The notes under the pieces are model-generated. The model saw only the letters and a program-made list of their open reading frames with translations. It was not told the origin of the DNA and ran no database searches. The translations under genes were made by a program, and so were the position numbers. From Candidatus Gastranaerophilales bacterium (lineage in GTDB: Bacteria > Cyanobacteriota > Vampirovibrionia > Gastranaerophilales > Gastranaerophilaceae), in the NCBI GenBank assembly GCA_910587375.1, contig CAJULR010000041.1, positions 1-39,802 of the forward strand: DNA of 39,802 nucleotides. Direction: 5' to 3'. Positions within the stretch are counted from its first letter, which is position 1. Each line of letters starts with the position of its first letter. Below are positions 23,655 to 31,061 of this stretch, in pieces.

Positions 23655-23739
23655 GGGCTTGCACTCAAAAATTTAACTTATTAAGCCCAATAGAACCTTC
23701 ATGGCAGCTTCAAACCAGGGTAACTTTAATAAGGGACTT

Positions 23740-23775
23740 CAAATTAAAAACCCCGAAATTTTTAAATTCCGGGGG
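23740..23775 (-). terminator. Rho-independent terminator of the Gly/Ser-rich gene
   Basis: On the minus strand, CCCCGGAATTT and AAATTTCGGGG form a stem with one mismatch, followed by TTTTTAATTT. It is placed about 45 bases after the stop of the minus-strand gene at 23817 and faces away from the convergent pentein-like gene. Confidence 0.7.
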
Positions 23776-23816
23776 ATAAAAAGAACACTATATCTTTTAA
23801 AAGACGCCAAACGCCA

Positions 23817-24641
23817 TTAAATATCATTAACAGCCTGGCTGTCGCCTTCAATATCATCTTTCAGGGTTTTTCTAACAATTTCAGCTTGTGTATCAAGCAT
23901 TTTGCACACAGTTTCAATGTTTCTAACCTTGTCTGATAAAATCGCGTCCGCGTTTGTTGTAATTCTGCCTGTAACGTTTGAATATGCGCTTAAGGCCGCA
24001 GAGCCTGTGCCTTCAAGCAAATTCCCCGCAAGAATTGCAGCAAGGCCGGATGAGCCCATATATGGTGCAACAGATTGCATTAAGCCGCCTAAACCTGAAA
24101 TTACACCTGCAACAGGAAGGATGAAGTTCTGCCCGAAGTTTGTGCCTGTGCTTACAGCGCTTGTTAAATAAGAGCCTGCAGTAAGCCCTGCAATATCAGA
24201 CGCTGAAACCGCATAACCTGTCGGGGTTCCCGAATTATTCACAGAAGACGCTCCGCCTGTTACATTTCCAAGCCCCCAAGACACGGGTGCTGCGCCTGAT
24301 GGAAACCCGGGGTATGAGCCAAGACCGCCTATGCCGTAAGAATTTGTGGCACCGTAAATTGAAGAGGTGGAACCCGTAATTGGGGACCAATAAGAGGTTC
24401 CGGGGATATTCATCATTGATGTGCCGCCCATAATCGGCATAAATGAACTTGGAGAAAATAAGCTTGCAAGCTGCCACAAAAAGCCGCCCACAGTGCCAAA
24501 GCCAGTGCCCGCAGAAGCGGAGCCTGAAACCGTAATATCTCTTAATCTGTCATAGGTTTCGTATAATTCGGCCTTTGCAAGGGAGCTTGCAAGCCCGTAT
24601 TTATTTGCAATTACCAGAGCACTATCGTACCTGTATGACAT
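23817..24641 (-). CDS. Gly/Ser-rich protein of unknown function
   Basis: 274 residues, unrecognised. A short N-terminal helix (about 1-38, KYGLASSLAKAELYETYDRL) and a C-terminal helix (about 225-274, DKVRNIETVCKMLDTQAEIV) frame a low-complexity region rich in Gly, Ser, Thr, Ala, Tyr and Pro with no long charged stretch. There is no classical signal peptide. The ATG at 24641 has a good ribosome site GAGGTGA. It is followed by its own terminator and lies downstream of the hook-like gene, from which it is separated by another terminator. The layout suggests a surface-layer or filament-type protein, exported by an unconventional route if at all. Confidence 0.5.
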   Translation of the reverse strand: MSYRYDSALVIANKYGLASSLAKAELYETYDRLRDITVSGSASAGTGFGTVGGFLWQLASLFSPSSFMPIMGGTSMMNIPGTSYWSPITGSTSSIYGATNSYGIGGLGSYPGFPSGAAPVSWGLGNVTGGASSVNNSGTPTGYAVSASDIAGLTAGSYLTSAVSTGTNFGQNFILPVAGVISGLGGLMQSVAPYMGSSGLAAILAGNLLEGTGSAALSAYSNVTGRITTNADAILSDKVRNIETVCKMLDTQAEIVRKTLKDDIEGDSQAVNDI

Positions 24642-24766
24642 TTGTCACCTCGTTTTAATTAGTCTAACCTTATTGCCTTCTTAAATCTTATGGGGCTTAT
24701 TTTGTTGTAATTTTATTGTATATTATGATTTAGCGTCTGAACTCATACGTTTGGATTAGAAAACAT

Positions 24767-24797
24767 AAACTGCCCGGTATTTTTTATCAGGCAGTTT
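24767..24797 (-). terminator. Terminator-like hairpin downstream of the hook-like gene
   Basis: AAACTGCC (24767-24774) and GGCAGTTT (24790-24797) make a perfect eight-pair stem with a 15-base loop; a T-rich but interrupted stretch follows on the minus strand. It lies 112 bases after the annotated stop at 24909, but only 14 bases after the end of an open tail in another frame (24811). The rest of the 267-base gap holds that tail and the leader of the next gene. Confidence 0.5.
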
Positions 24798-24810
24798 ACA
24801 GTTTAATGTT

Positions 24811-24933
24811 TTATTTGAAGAAGTCAACATTTTTTGCTTTTAGCTCCTGTGGGCGTTGCGCCTTTTGCTCACCTTGCTGCTGCCATAGAGGCTTTGGCTT
24901 ACGCTTTTTTATGCGAACGTTTTGAATGTGGCT
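24811..24933 (-). other. Out-of-frame open tail behind the hook-like gene
   Basis: In the -1 frame relative to the hook-like gene, 40 codons are open from 24933 to the stop at 24811. They include KPKPLWQQQGEQKAQRPQEL and end NVDFFK. The composition (Gln, Pro, Lys) looks like a real protein tail and the terminator follows 14 bases later. It could be a former C-terminal part cut off by a frameshift in the A-run just after 24909, a recoded extension, or chance. Confidence 0.3.
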
Positions 24934-25964
24934 TCAACGTTTTGCTCGATAACTTTCTTAACGGCTTCAAGCTCTGTATTTAAGGCGTTTTGTTCTGTAT
25001 CTAATTGTTTTAACCTTAATTCAAGAGTTCTATCTTGTTGTTGGATGATTTCAGTTTGAGCGTTAATATCGTTAATTGTTCTTTCATAGAGCATTTTTTG
25101 ATATTCATAATCTTTCATAGCCTCAGCATAGCCTTCATCGTCTTGAACCTGGGTTAATGAAAGGTCAAATGTCTTGTCTTTTAGGGCGTCAATAATTCTT
25201 GGGTCATCGCAATCAACAACAGCGTCAATATGCAATTGTTCAAAACGGCCTTCAGTTGTGGAAGATGGGAAGCCGCCAACTGCAGTTACTTGTTTTTGAA
25301 GGTCTTGAGTTGAAGCATAATATGTGCTTAAGCCGTTTGGATAGCCGTTTGCAATGATGTAGCTTGTGCTTGCGCCTTTATTTGCAATCATATCAGCCAT
25401 ATTTGTGCCTGAAATGTAGTAATTTGTGTTGTTGTATGTGTATCTGTAATATTTTGCATTAGCGTCAGATGTTAAATCTTCGCCTGAAGATTTTGCAACA
25501 GTGTTAACATTAGCGTCTGCAACGCCTTTAGAGTCAACAAAGTTTCCGCTGTTATCTCTTGATAAAACTTCAATATTGCATTCAGTGTCAACACCGTTGA
25601 AGTTTGTAACCAAGGTTGTCGGGATGTCGCCTGCAAAGTTCATTGTGCCGTATGTATTATATTCGCGGCCAACAGGTTCAGAAGCTTTGTAAGAAATTGT
25701 AATATCATATTTTCCGTCCGTTCTTGGAGCAGAATTTGTGATTGAATAATCAGAACCTTTGGCGTCAAATGTATAACGCGTATTATAGAAATCAGTTGCA
25801 GAAGGAGGTGTTGGCACCTGAAGTTCCATCATTTTATTAAATAAGCCTGCACTTTCGTTGGATAAAGAAGTTCTTTGTTGGTTAACCTGCTGACCTTCAT
25901 ATTCAACGTTTGATTTTCTTGCCGTAAGAGTTAAAAATCTTGCTTGGCTTGCTGCCATTCCCAT
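24909..25964 (-). CDS. Flagellar-hook-like surface protein ('AASQARF' family)
   Basis: 351 residues. The N-terminus MGMAASQARFLTLTARKSN and the following QQVNQQRTSLSNESAGLFNKM form a heptad-like helix. The C-terminus (about 285-351) is a second long coiled coil, and the middle is a beta-rich Asn/Thr/Tyr domain. This helix-beta-helix layout with no signal peptide resembles flagellin, hook and hook-associated proteins, whose terminal helices pair in the D0/D1 domains. From memory, similar N-termini are common in Gastranaerophilales proteins. The start is ATG 25964 with GGAGG eight bases upstream; TTG 25979 is inside the leader. A near-consensus sigma-28 promoter precedes it. Filament, hook or adhesin roles are inference. 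Confidence 0.55.
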   Translation of the reverse strand: MGMAASQARFLTLTARKSNVEYEGQQVNQQRTSLSNESAGLFNKMMELQVPTPPSATDFYNTRYTFDAKGSDYSITNSAPRTDGKYDITISYKASEPVGREYNTYGTMNFAGDIPTTLVTNFNGVDTECNIEVLSRDNSGNFVDSKGVADANVNTVAKSSGEDLTSDANAKYYRYTYNNTNYYISGTNMADMIANKGASTSYIIANGYPNGLSTYYASTQDLQKQVTAVGGFPSSTTEGRFEQLHIDAVVDCDDPRIIDALKDKTFDLSLTQVQDDEGYAEAMKDYEYQKMLYERTINDINAQTEIIQQQDRTLELRLKQLDTEQNALNTELEAVKKVIEQNVEATFKTFA

Positions 25965-25996
25965 TTTAGTTGCCTCCAATGTTCTTTATACTTTAT

Positions 25997-26023
25997 TTAT
26001 CGGCAAATCTTTTCTTGACTTTA
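25997..26023 (-). promoter_or_regulatory. Sigma-28 (FliA/SigD-type) promoter of the hook-like gene
   Basis: On the minus strand, TAAAGTCA (26016-26023), exactly 11 bases, then GCCGATAA (25997-26004). The published flagellar sigma-28 consensus is TAAAGTTT-N11-GCCGATAA, so the -10 is perfect and the -35 is 6 of 8. The start site would lie near 25990, giving a leader of about 26 bases containing the ribosome site. No good sigma-70 promoter is visible in this gap. Confidence 0.75.
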
Positions 26024-26145
26024 GGTTTTGCGCCTTTTTTGTAACAAAAAATTTACAATTCGTTACCAATTTTAAAGATATATAGAACACAATACACTAC
26101 AGAGGGAGAAACACACATCATCCCAATTAATGAGATATTAATAAA

Positions 26146-27108
26146 ATGCAACAAAAAGTCAAAAAGTATTATAATAAAACCATGATTTTAATTGACACAC
26201 ACATCCATGGCGGATATGGAATAAACTTTAACACATGCAAAGAAGAAGATTTTCACACCTTCGCAAAAAACGTTTTAAAGCGCGGAATTGTAGGCTTTTG
26301 TCCAACCCTTGTGGGCGACAACCCGCCATCTTTAAAGGCAAGAATTGAGCTTATTAAACGGGTTATAAAAAGCCAGCAGGAAAACACACTGAACGACGAG
26401 GCGAGGATTTTAGGAATACACCTTGAAGGAACTTTTTTAAGCCCAAAAAAATCCGGAATTCAAAATGCGGGGATGTTTTTAACCCCAAGTGTTGAAAATT
26501 TTGAGAAAATTACAGGAACTGCAAAGGATGTTGTAAAAATTGTAACTTTAGCGCCTGAATTAGATAAAAACCAGGAACTGCAAGAGTTTTTAGAAACAAA
26601 CGGCATAAGAGCCCATGCCGGCCACACAACCTCGGATGAACTTTATAAAGTTTCAGGCACAACCCACCATTTTAATGCGATGGAGCCCTTAACCCACAAG
26701 AAAAGCAATATCGCACTTAAGGGTCTTTTGGATGAAAATATTTATTCTGAAATAATTGGCGACAGCTTGCATGTTAATGATGATATGCTTCGCCTGTTTT
26801 TCAAAACAAAGGCCAAAAACCGCACTATATTGGTTTCTGACGCCCTTCCTATTGCGCATAGCAAATTGAAATCAATTGTTTTTTGCGGAAAAGAAATTTT
26901 TGAAGGCGGGAAAGACAAGGATGGAACCCTTGCAGGCTCTTCATTATTTTTAGATGAGATAGCACAAAACCTTTTAGATAAAGGGCTTTTAGGGCAAAAT
27001 GAAATCGAGCTTGCGGGATATAAAAACGTTATAGAGCACCTGGAGCTTTGCGGGGCAGAAATTTCAAAACTTGAAGAACTCATAAAAGAAAACAATTTGC
27101 ACTTTTAG
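26146..27108 (+). CDS. nagA: N-acetylglucosamine-6-phosphate deacetylase, short form
   Basis: Removes acetate from GlcNAc-6-phosphate in amino-sugar recycling. The TIM-barrel metal site is intact: DTHIHGG (H19, H21), IHLEGTFLSPKKSG (E94), AGHTTSD (H160), THHFNAMEP, the GDSLHVND segment, the catalytic VSDALP and GTLAGSS. It has only 320 residues against about 380 for typical NagA. The first 50 and last 40 residues that build the small beta-sandwich domain are missing, so it is a bare barrel. The ATG at 26146 lacks a clear ribosome site; ATG 26182 (MILIDTHIHGG) is possible. No nagB or transporter is adjacent. Confidence 0.85.
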   Translation: MQQKVKKYYNKTMILIDTHIHGGYGINFNTCKEEDFHTFAKNVLKRGIVGFCPTLVGDNPPSLKARIELIKRVIKSQQENTLNDEARILGIHLEGTFLSPKKSGIQNAGMFLTPSVENFEKITGTAKDVVKIVTLAPELDKNQELQEFLETNGIRAHAGHTTSDELYKVSGTTHHFNAMEPLTHKKSNIALKGLLDENIYSEIIGDSLHVNDDMLRLFFKTKAKNRTILVSDALPIAHSKLKSIVFCGKEIFEGGKDKDGTLAGSSLFLDEIAQNLLDKGLLGQNEIELAGYKNVIEHLELCGAEISKLEELIKENNLHF

Positions 27109-27155
27109 CCCTGATTAAAATACACAGATTGTTAAGTGTAAAAACATAGGAATTA

Positions 27156-27164
27156 TGTTAGAAT
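27156..27164 (+). promoter_or_regulatory. Extended -10 promoter of the OB-fold-like gene
   Basis: TGT-TAGAAT (27156-27164), 25 bases before the ATG at 27190, with the ribosome site AAGGAG between. The -35 (GTGTAA at 17 bases) is poor. Confidence 0.4.
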
Positions 27165-27189
27165 ATTTTTGTATTCTAAGGAGTTTAAA

Positions 27190-27714
27190 ATGTTTTATAT
27201 AAAAAATAAAAAGTTGTTTACGATTATGTTTTCTGCCTTGCTTTCTTTGTGTATCGGAGTTTCAACAGCTTCATATGCAAAAGATACAAAAAAGGCTGAA
27301 ACCTGCACACCGCCTGTGGCACAAGAAATAGCACAAACGAATGCAACTTTTGCAAAGCCCCTTCAAATTGTTCAAAACCCATCCAGATTTTTAAATCAGG
27401 ATATCAAAATGAACGCCACATTTGATAAATTTTCAACCTTAGGGCTTGATTATAAAAAAGCATTAAGAGAGTCAAAAGATTATATCGGTTTTTTAATTCA
27501 AAGGGACGACGTACAGGATCATAACATCCCGTTATCTGAAATGAAACTTTTCTTAAAGCGTGAATATGCAGAAAAATTCATCGACCTTGATACAGGCGAT
27601 AGGATTGAAATCACAGGACATGTATTTTCAAACGCCCTTGGGGACGCTTGGATTGATGTAAATAATATTACGGTTTTAAAGAAAGCAAAAGCGGAAGAGA
27701 ATACTAAAAAATAA
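27190..27714 (+). CDS. Exported OB-fold-like protein of unknown function
   Basis: 174 residues. A Sec signal peptide is clear: basic KNKK, then a hydrophobic stretch FTIMFSALLSLCIGV and a cut near ASYAKD. The mature part (about 60-165) reads as alternating strands: a first strand DIKMNATFDKFS, a central KLFLKREYAEKF and a last GDRIEITGHVFSNALGDAWIDVNNITVL. The pattern G(D/E)xVxVxGxV...W..V..I resembles small periplasmic OB-fold (BOF/DUF) proteins. The ATG at 27190 has AAGGAG seven bases ahead. It is 13 bases upstream of the GH57 gene and probably co-transcribed with it; no functional link is known. Confidence 0.6.
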   Translation: MFYIKNKKLFTIMFSALLSLCIGVSTASYAKDTKKAETCTPPVAQEIAQTNATFAKPLQIVQNPSRFLNQDIKMNATFDKFSTLGLDYKKALRESKDYIGFLIQRDDVQDHNIPLSEMKLFLKREYAEKFIDLDTGDRIEITGHVFSNALGDAWIDVNNITVLKKAKAEENTKK

Positions 27715-27727
27715 GAGGTAAAAAGGT

Positions 27728-30268
27728 TTGACATTTAAAAAATATTTAACCATTCACGGGCACTTTTATCAGCCGCCGAGGGAAAACCCTTGGCTTGAAG
27801 AGATTGAGATACAAGATTCCGCAAGACCTTTCCATGATTGGAATGAGCGGGTTTCAAACGAATGCTACGAACCAAACACCGTTTCAAGAATTGTGGATGA
27901 AAGCAATAAAATCCTTGATATTGTAAACAACTATCAAAATATGAGCTTTAACATAGGCCCAACGCTGTTATCCTGGATGGAAAAATATGCACCATGTTCA
28001 TACAGAAGAATTATTACCGCAGATAAAAATTCAATTGAACTATATGGCGGCCACGGCTGTGCCATTGCGCAGGTTTACAACCACATAATTATGCCTCTTG
28101 CAAATACGAATGATAAATATACGCAAGCAATTTGGGGCATAAGAGATTTTCAAAAAAGGTTTGGAAGGGCGCCTGAGGGCATTTGGCTTGCAGAAACCGC
28201 AGTGGACGCTGAAACCCTTGAAGTTTTAATTGATTTAGGGATTAGATATACAATTCTATCCCCATTTCAGGCGCAGTGTGTAAGAAAATTAAACCCTTCA
28301 GAAAGCCCGGAAAGCCAAGAAAACCCGAATGCCGAATGGCACGATGTAAGCTGGGGTTCGATTGACCCGTCCCAGCCTTACAGATATTTTGTCGAAGGCT
28401 CTAATGGTAAAAAATATATTGATTTATTCTTCTATGACGGCGCAATTTCAAAATCCGTTGCGTTCGATTTTCTTTTAACAGACGGCGAAAAATTTGCAAG
28501 ACGCCTATTAGACGGATACACAGAAAGCCGCCAAAGAACGCAGCTTATAAACATCGCAACAGACGGCGAAAGCTACGGCCATCATACTAAATTTGGCGAT
28601 ATGGCACTCTCTTACGTTTTAGGAGTTAAGGCAAAAGATTTAGGCTTTGAAATTACAAACTATGGTCAATACCTTGAAATGTACCCGCCCGAATATCAGG
28701 CAGACATTAAGCCAACATCTTCCTGGAGCTGTTCTCACGGCGTTGACAGATGGAAAGATGATTGCGGCTGCAGCACAGGAGCAGCGCCCGGCTGGAACCA
28801 AAAATGGAGAAAACCCTTAAGGGACGCACTTGATTATCTTCGGGACGAACTTATAAAATTGTGCTCAGCAGAGGGTGCTAAATATTACACGGATTTTTGG
28901 GACGCAAGAAATAAATACATTGATGTAATTTTAGACCGTTCAGAAAAATCCGTTAACAAATTTTTAAAGGAAAATTGCATTGAAGGCTTTAAAACAAAAG
29001 ACAGGACAAAAGCCTTAAAGCTTATGGAAATACAGCGTTTTTGTATGCTTATGTATACAAGCTGCGGTTGGTTTTTTGCTGAAATTTCAGGAATTGAAAC
29101 CGTGCAGATTATGAAATACGCGGCACGCGCAATTCAGCTTGCAGGATGTTTCTCAAAGACAAACTATGAAGAAAAATTCCTAAACATTTTATCAAAGGCA
29201 AAAAGCAATATCCCGGAATATGGCACAGGAAAAGACATTTACGAAAAATTTGTAAAACCTTCCGTTGTAAACATTGAGCAAATTGTCTGCCACTGGGCCA
29301 TTTCATCCCTTTATACAGATTTATCTGAACTTGATGAAATTTATTGCTATAAAATTAAAAACTTAAGCTATGAAACCGTAAAAAACGGGCATGCAGACCT
29401 TGCTTTCGGAAAAATCGAAGTGACATCAAAAATCACATATGAAAAATGGATTATGGGCTTTGCAATGCTAAAAACCCCTGATAGCGAGTTTTATTGCAGC
29501 GTTAAAGAATGTGACGCCAAAGAAGATTTCTCAAAGGCAAGAAAGTATTTAACCAAAGCGTTTATGTCTAATGTTCTTTTGGAAACCCTGAAGGGCTTTG
29601 AAGAGCATTATTCAGCAAATTTCTATAGCCTAAAAGATGTTTTAATCGACAAGAGAAAGACAATTCTTGACAATGTCTTAAAAACAAGGCTCACAAGGGT
29701 TGCAAACACATATGAAGAACTTTACGAAGAATTAAAACTTCCGGTAGCACACCTTGCAGGTCTTGGCATGGACATTCCTGATGCATTCAGGGTTTCTGCA
29801 AAATTCTGTCTTGTAAAGAACCTGCAAGAGCTTTTAATTCACATTGAAGATTTTAGGAATGAAGAATTTTTGGCCGAAATTAAAAAGGTGAAAGAAGGCG
29901 CAGATAAATTCTTTGTAAATTTAAATAAATCAAACTGCGGTGTGACCTTGGCCAAAAAATTGCAATCTTTGATTGATGAATTATCTCAAACGATGGATTT
30001 AAAGGTTGCAGACAAAATTTTTGCAATTTTTGATGTAATTGACATTTTGCAATTAAATGTCGAAATTAAGGTGGCGCAAAATATTTACTTTGAAAAAATT
30101 TACAGCAAAATTAATATTTTAGTGGAGCACCTTGAAAAATCAAAAGCTAAAAATAAAGACAGGCAAATTGCACTGACTCTTTTAGAGGTCGGCAAAAAAT
30201 TAAACATAAACACAGATTTTTACCGTCCGCACATCGACAAAGCAAGCCTTCCAATTCGAAACGGATAA
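27728..30268 (+). CDS. Glycoside hydrolase family 57 protein with DUF3536
   Basis: 846-residue alpha-glucan-type hydrolase or transferase. GH57 landmarks are present: HGHFYQPP (10-17), a GGHG at about 107, the nucleophile region GIWLAETAVD (E156) and the acid/base aspartate in ATDGESYGHH (about 278). The N-terminal 400 residues are the GH57 barrel; the following 450 residues correspond to the long helical domain (DUF3536) of this subfamily. There is no signal peptide, so it should act in the cytoplasm, perhaps on glycogen or a maltodextrin. It begins at TTG 27728 with AGAGG upstream. Subfamily members are widespread in Cyanobacteria-related and anaerobic bacteria; exact substrate unknown. Confidence 0.85.
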   Translation: MTFKKYLTIHGHFYQPPRENPWLEEIEIQDSARPFHDWNERVSNECYEPNTVSRIVDESNKILDIVNNYQNMSFNIGPTLLSWMEKYAPCSYRRIITADKNSIELYGGHGCAIAQVYNHIIMPLANTNDKYTQAIWGIRDFQKRFGRAPEGIWLAETAVDAETLEVLIDLGIRYTILSPFQAQCVRKLNPSESPESQENPNAEWHDVSWGSIDPSQPYRYFVEGSNGKKYIDLFFYDGAISKSVAFDFLLTDGEKFARRLLDGYTESRQRTQLINIATDGESYGHHTKFGDMALSYVLGVKAKDLGFEITNYGQYLEMYPPEYQADIKPTSSWSCSHGVDRWKDDCGCSTGAAPGWNQKWRKPLRDALDYLRDELIKLCSAEGAKYYTDFWDARNKYIDVILDRSEKSVNKFLKENCIEGFKTKDRTKALKLMEIQRFCMLMYTSCGWFFAEISGIETVQIMKYAARAIQLAGCFSKTNYEEKFLNILSKAKSNIPEYGTGKDIYEKFVKPSVVNIEQIVCHWAISSLYTDLSELDEIYCYKIKNLSYETVKNGHADLAFGKIEVTSKITYEKWIMGFAMLKTPDSEFYCSVKECDAKEDFSKARKYLTKAFMSNVLLETLKGFEEHYSANFYSLKDVLIDKRKTILDNVLKTRLTRVANTYEELYEELKLPVAHLAGLGMDIPDAFRVSAKFCLVKNLQELLIHIEDFRNEEFLAEIKKVKEGADKFFVNLNKSNCGVTLAKKLQSLIDELSQTMDLKVADKIFAIFDVIDILQLNVEIKVAQNIYFEKIYSKINILVEHLEKSKAKNKDRQIALTLLEVGKKLNINTDFYRPHIDKASLPIRNG

Positions 30269-30323
30269 AGCCTTTGCGCGGAAAATCCTGGTTTTTATGC
30301 CTGCAAACTTTGGCTCCGGGAGG

Positions 30324-30944
30324 CTAATAGGAGGCTAAAACATCCAGCCCTTCATATTCAAAGAGCTTTTTAGGATTCATATTGCCTGCGGCACAATCAT
30401 ATAAAAACATTGCCCCTAAAATTGCTTCTAAACTTGAAGCGGGAAGCATGTTTTCAGGCAATTCGCTAAAACTGAATTTTATCTTGAGGGCACTTTGTAA
30501 ACTTTTGCAATCCAGGGAGGTTCTTTGAAGATAATGCGCCGAAAGCCCATACCCCTGCCTTAAAAGGTTAATATCAAACCTTGAAACCTTTAAGCCTGAA
30601 TCTTTTAGCTTTAAAAAAAGTTCTGAACACCTGTCAGAGAGCCTGTTTGTCCAGTTGTTTCTATTTACCTTAAAATTTTCATCCATCATTTTGTAGTTTT
30701 TGCAATGAATTCGCCATTTGCCTTCTAAAAGCGTATTATCATGCGGAATTGAAACCGTTATTTGAGAATTTTTAACATATGGATTTTTTTCAAAGAAAAG
30801 CTCTATATCAGATGTAAAATATAATTTATCCAAAAGGACAATGTTGCGCATTCTATCTATAACGCAGACAGAGCTGTCATTGTTTGGTGTGTTTGAAAGC
30901 GAAAGCCCTATGAAAAAAAATTCTTTACTTGACACATTGCCCAT
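30324..30944 (-). CDS. Possible RNase-H-fold protein (DUF429-like)
   Basis: 206 residues. The N-terminal FFFIGLSLSNTPNNDSSVCVID followed by strand-forming segments, then ITVSIPHDNTLLEGKW and a late SSLEAILGAMFLYDCAAG, are reminiscent of RNase H/RuvC-like folds such as DUF429. The usual first Asp is not obvious (IGLSLS instead of IGIDxS), so catalysis is doubtful. I take ATG 30944; the in-frame TTG at 30980 overlaps a -35 element. There is no ribosome site, and the -10 TATACT ends seven bases before the ATG, implying a leaderless message. It is divergent from the ABC exporter gene. Confidence 0.4.
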   Translation of the reverse strand: MGNVSSKEFFFIGLSLSNTPNNDSSVCVIDRMRNIVLLDKLYFTSDIELFFEKNPYVKNSQITVSIPHDNTLLEGKWRIHCKNYKMMDENFKVNRNNWTNRLSDRCSELFLKLKDSGLKVSRFDINLLRQGYGLSAHYLQRTSLDCKSLQSALKIKFSFSELPENMLPASSLEAILGAMFLYDCAAGNMNPKKLFEYEGLDVLASY

Positions 30945-30951
30945 AATCAAG

Positions 30952-30980
30952 AGTATAATTGTATTGCAAATATTTTGCAA
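30952..30980 (-). promoter_or_regulatory. Promoter of the RNase-H-fold-like gene
   Basis: On the minus strand, -35 TTGCAA (30975-30980), a 17-base spacer and -10 TATACT (30952-30957). The spacer is ideal. The predicted start of transcription falls on or next to the ATG at 30944. Confidence 0.55.
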
Positions 30981-31061
30981 CCGATTTTAAAAGAAAAAAG
31001 CCTCGAAAGCCAAATAAATAGAAGGCTAAAGAGCAAGCCAAGCAAACAGTAAGGATAAATT

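Noticed and set aside
23655..23690. Terminator hairpin directly after the pentein-like gene (GGGCTT...AAGCCC)
   Set aside because: The six-pair stem has a loop of about 24 bases and no T-run follows.
27140..27170. TTG at 27169 as start of the OB-fold-like gene
   Set aside because: It lies between the -10 and the ribosome site AAGGAG; the ATG at 27190 has proper spacing and gives a normal signal peptide.
30310..30340. Tandem 11-base repeat GGAGGCTAATA/GGAGGCTAAAA
   Set aside because: Only two short units, overlapping the 3' end of the RNase-H-fold-like gene; likely chance.
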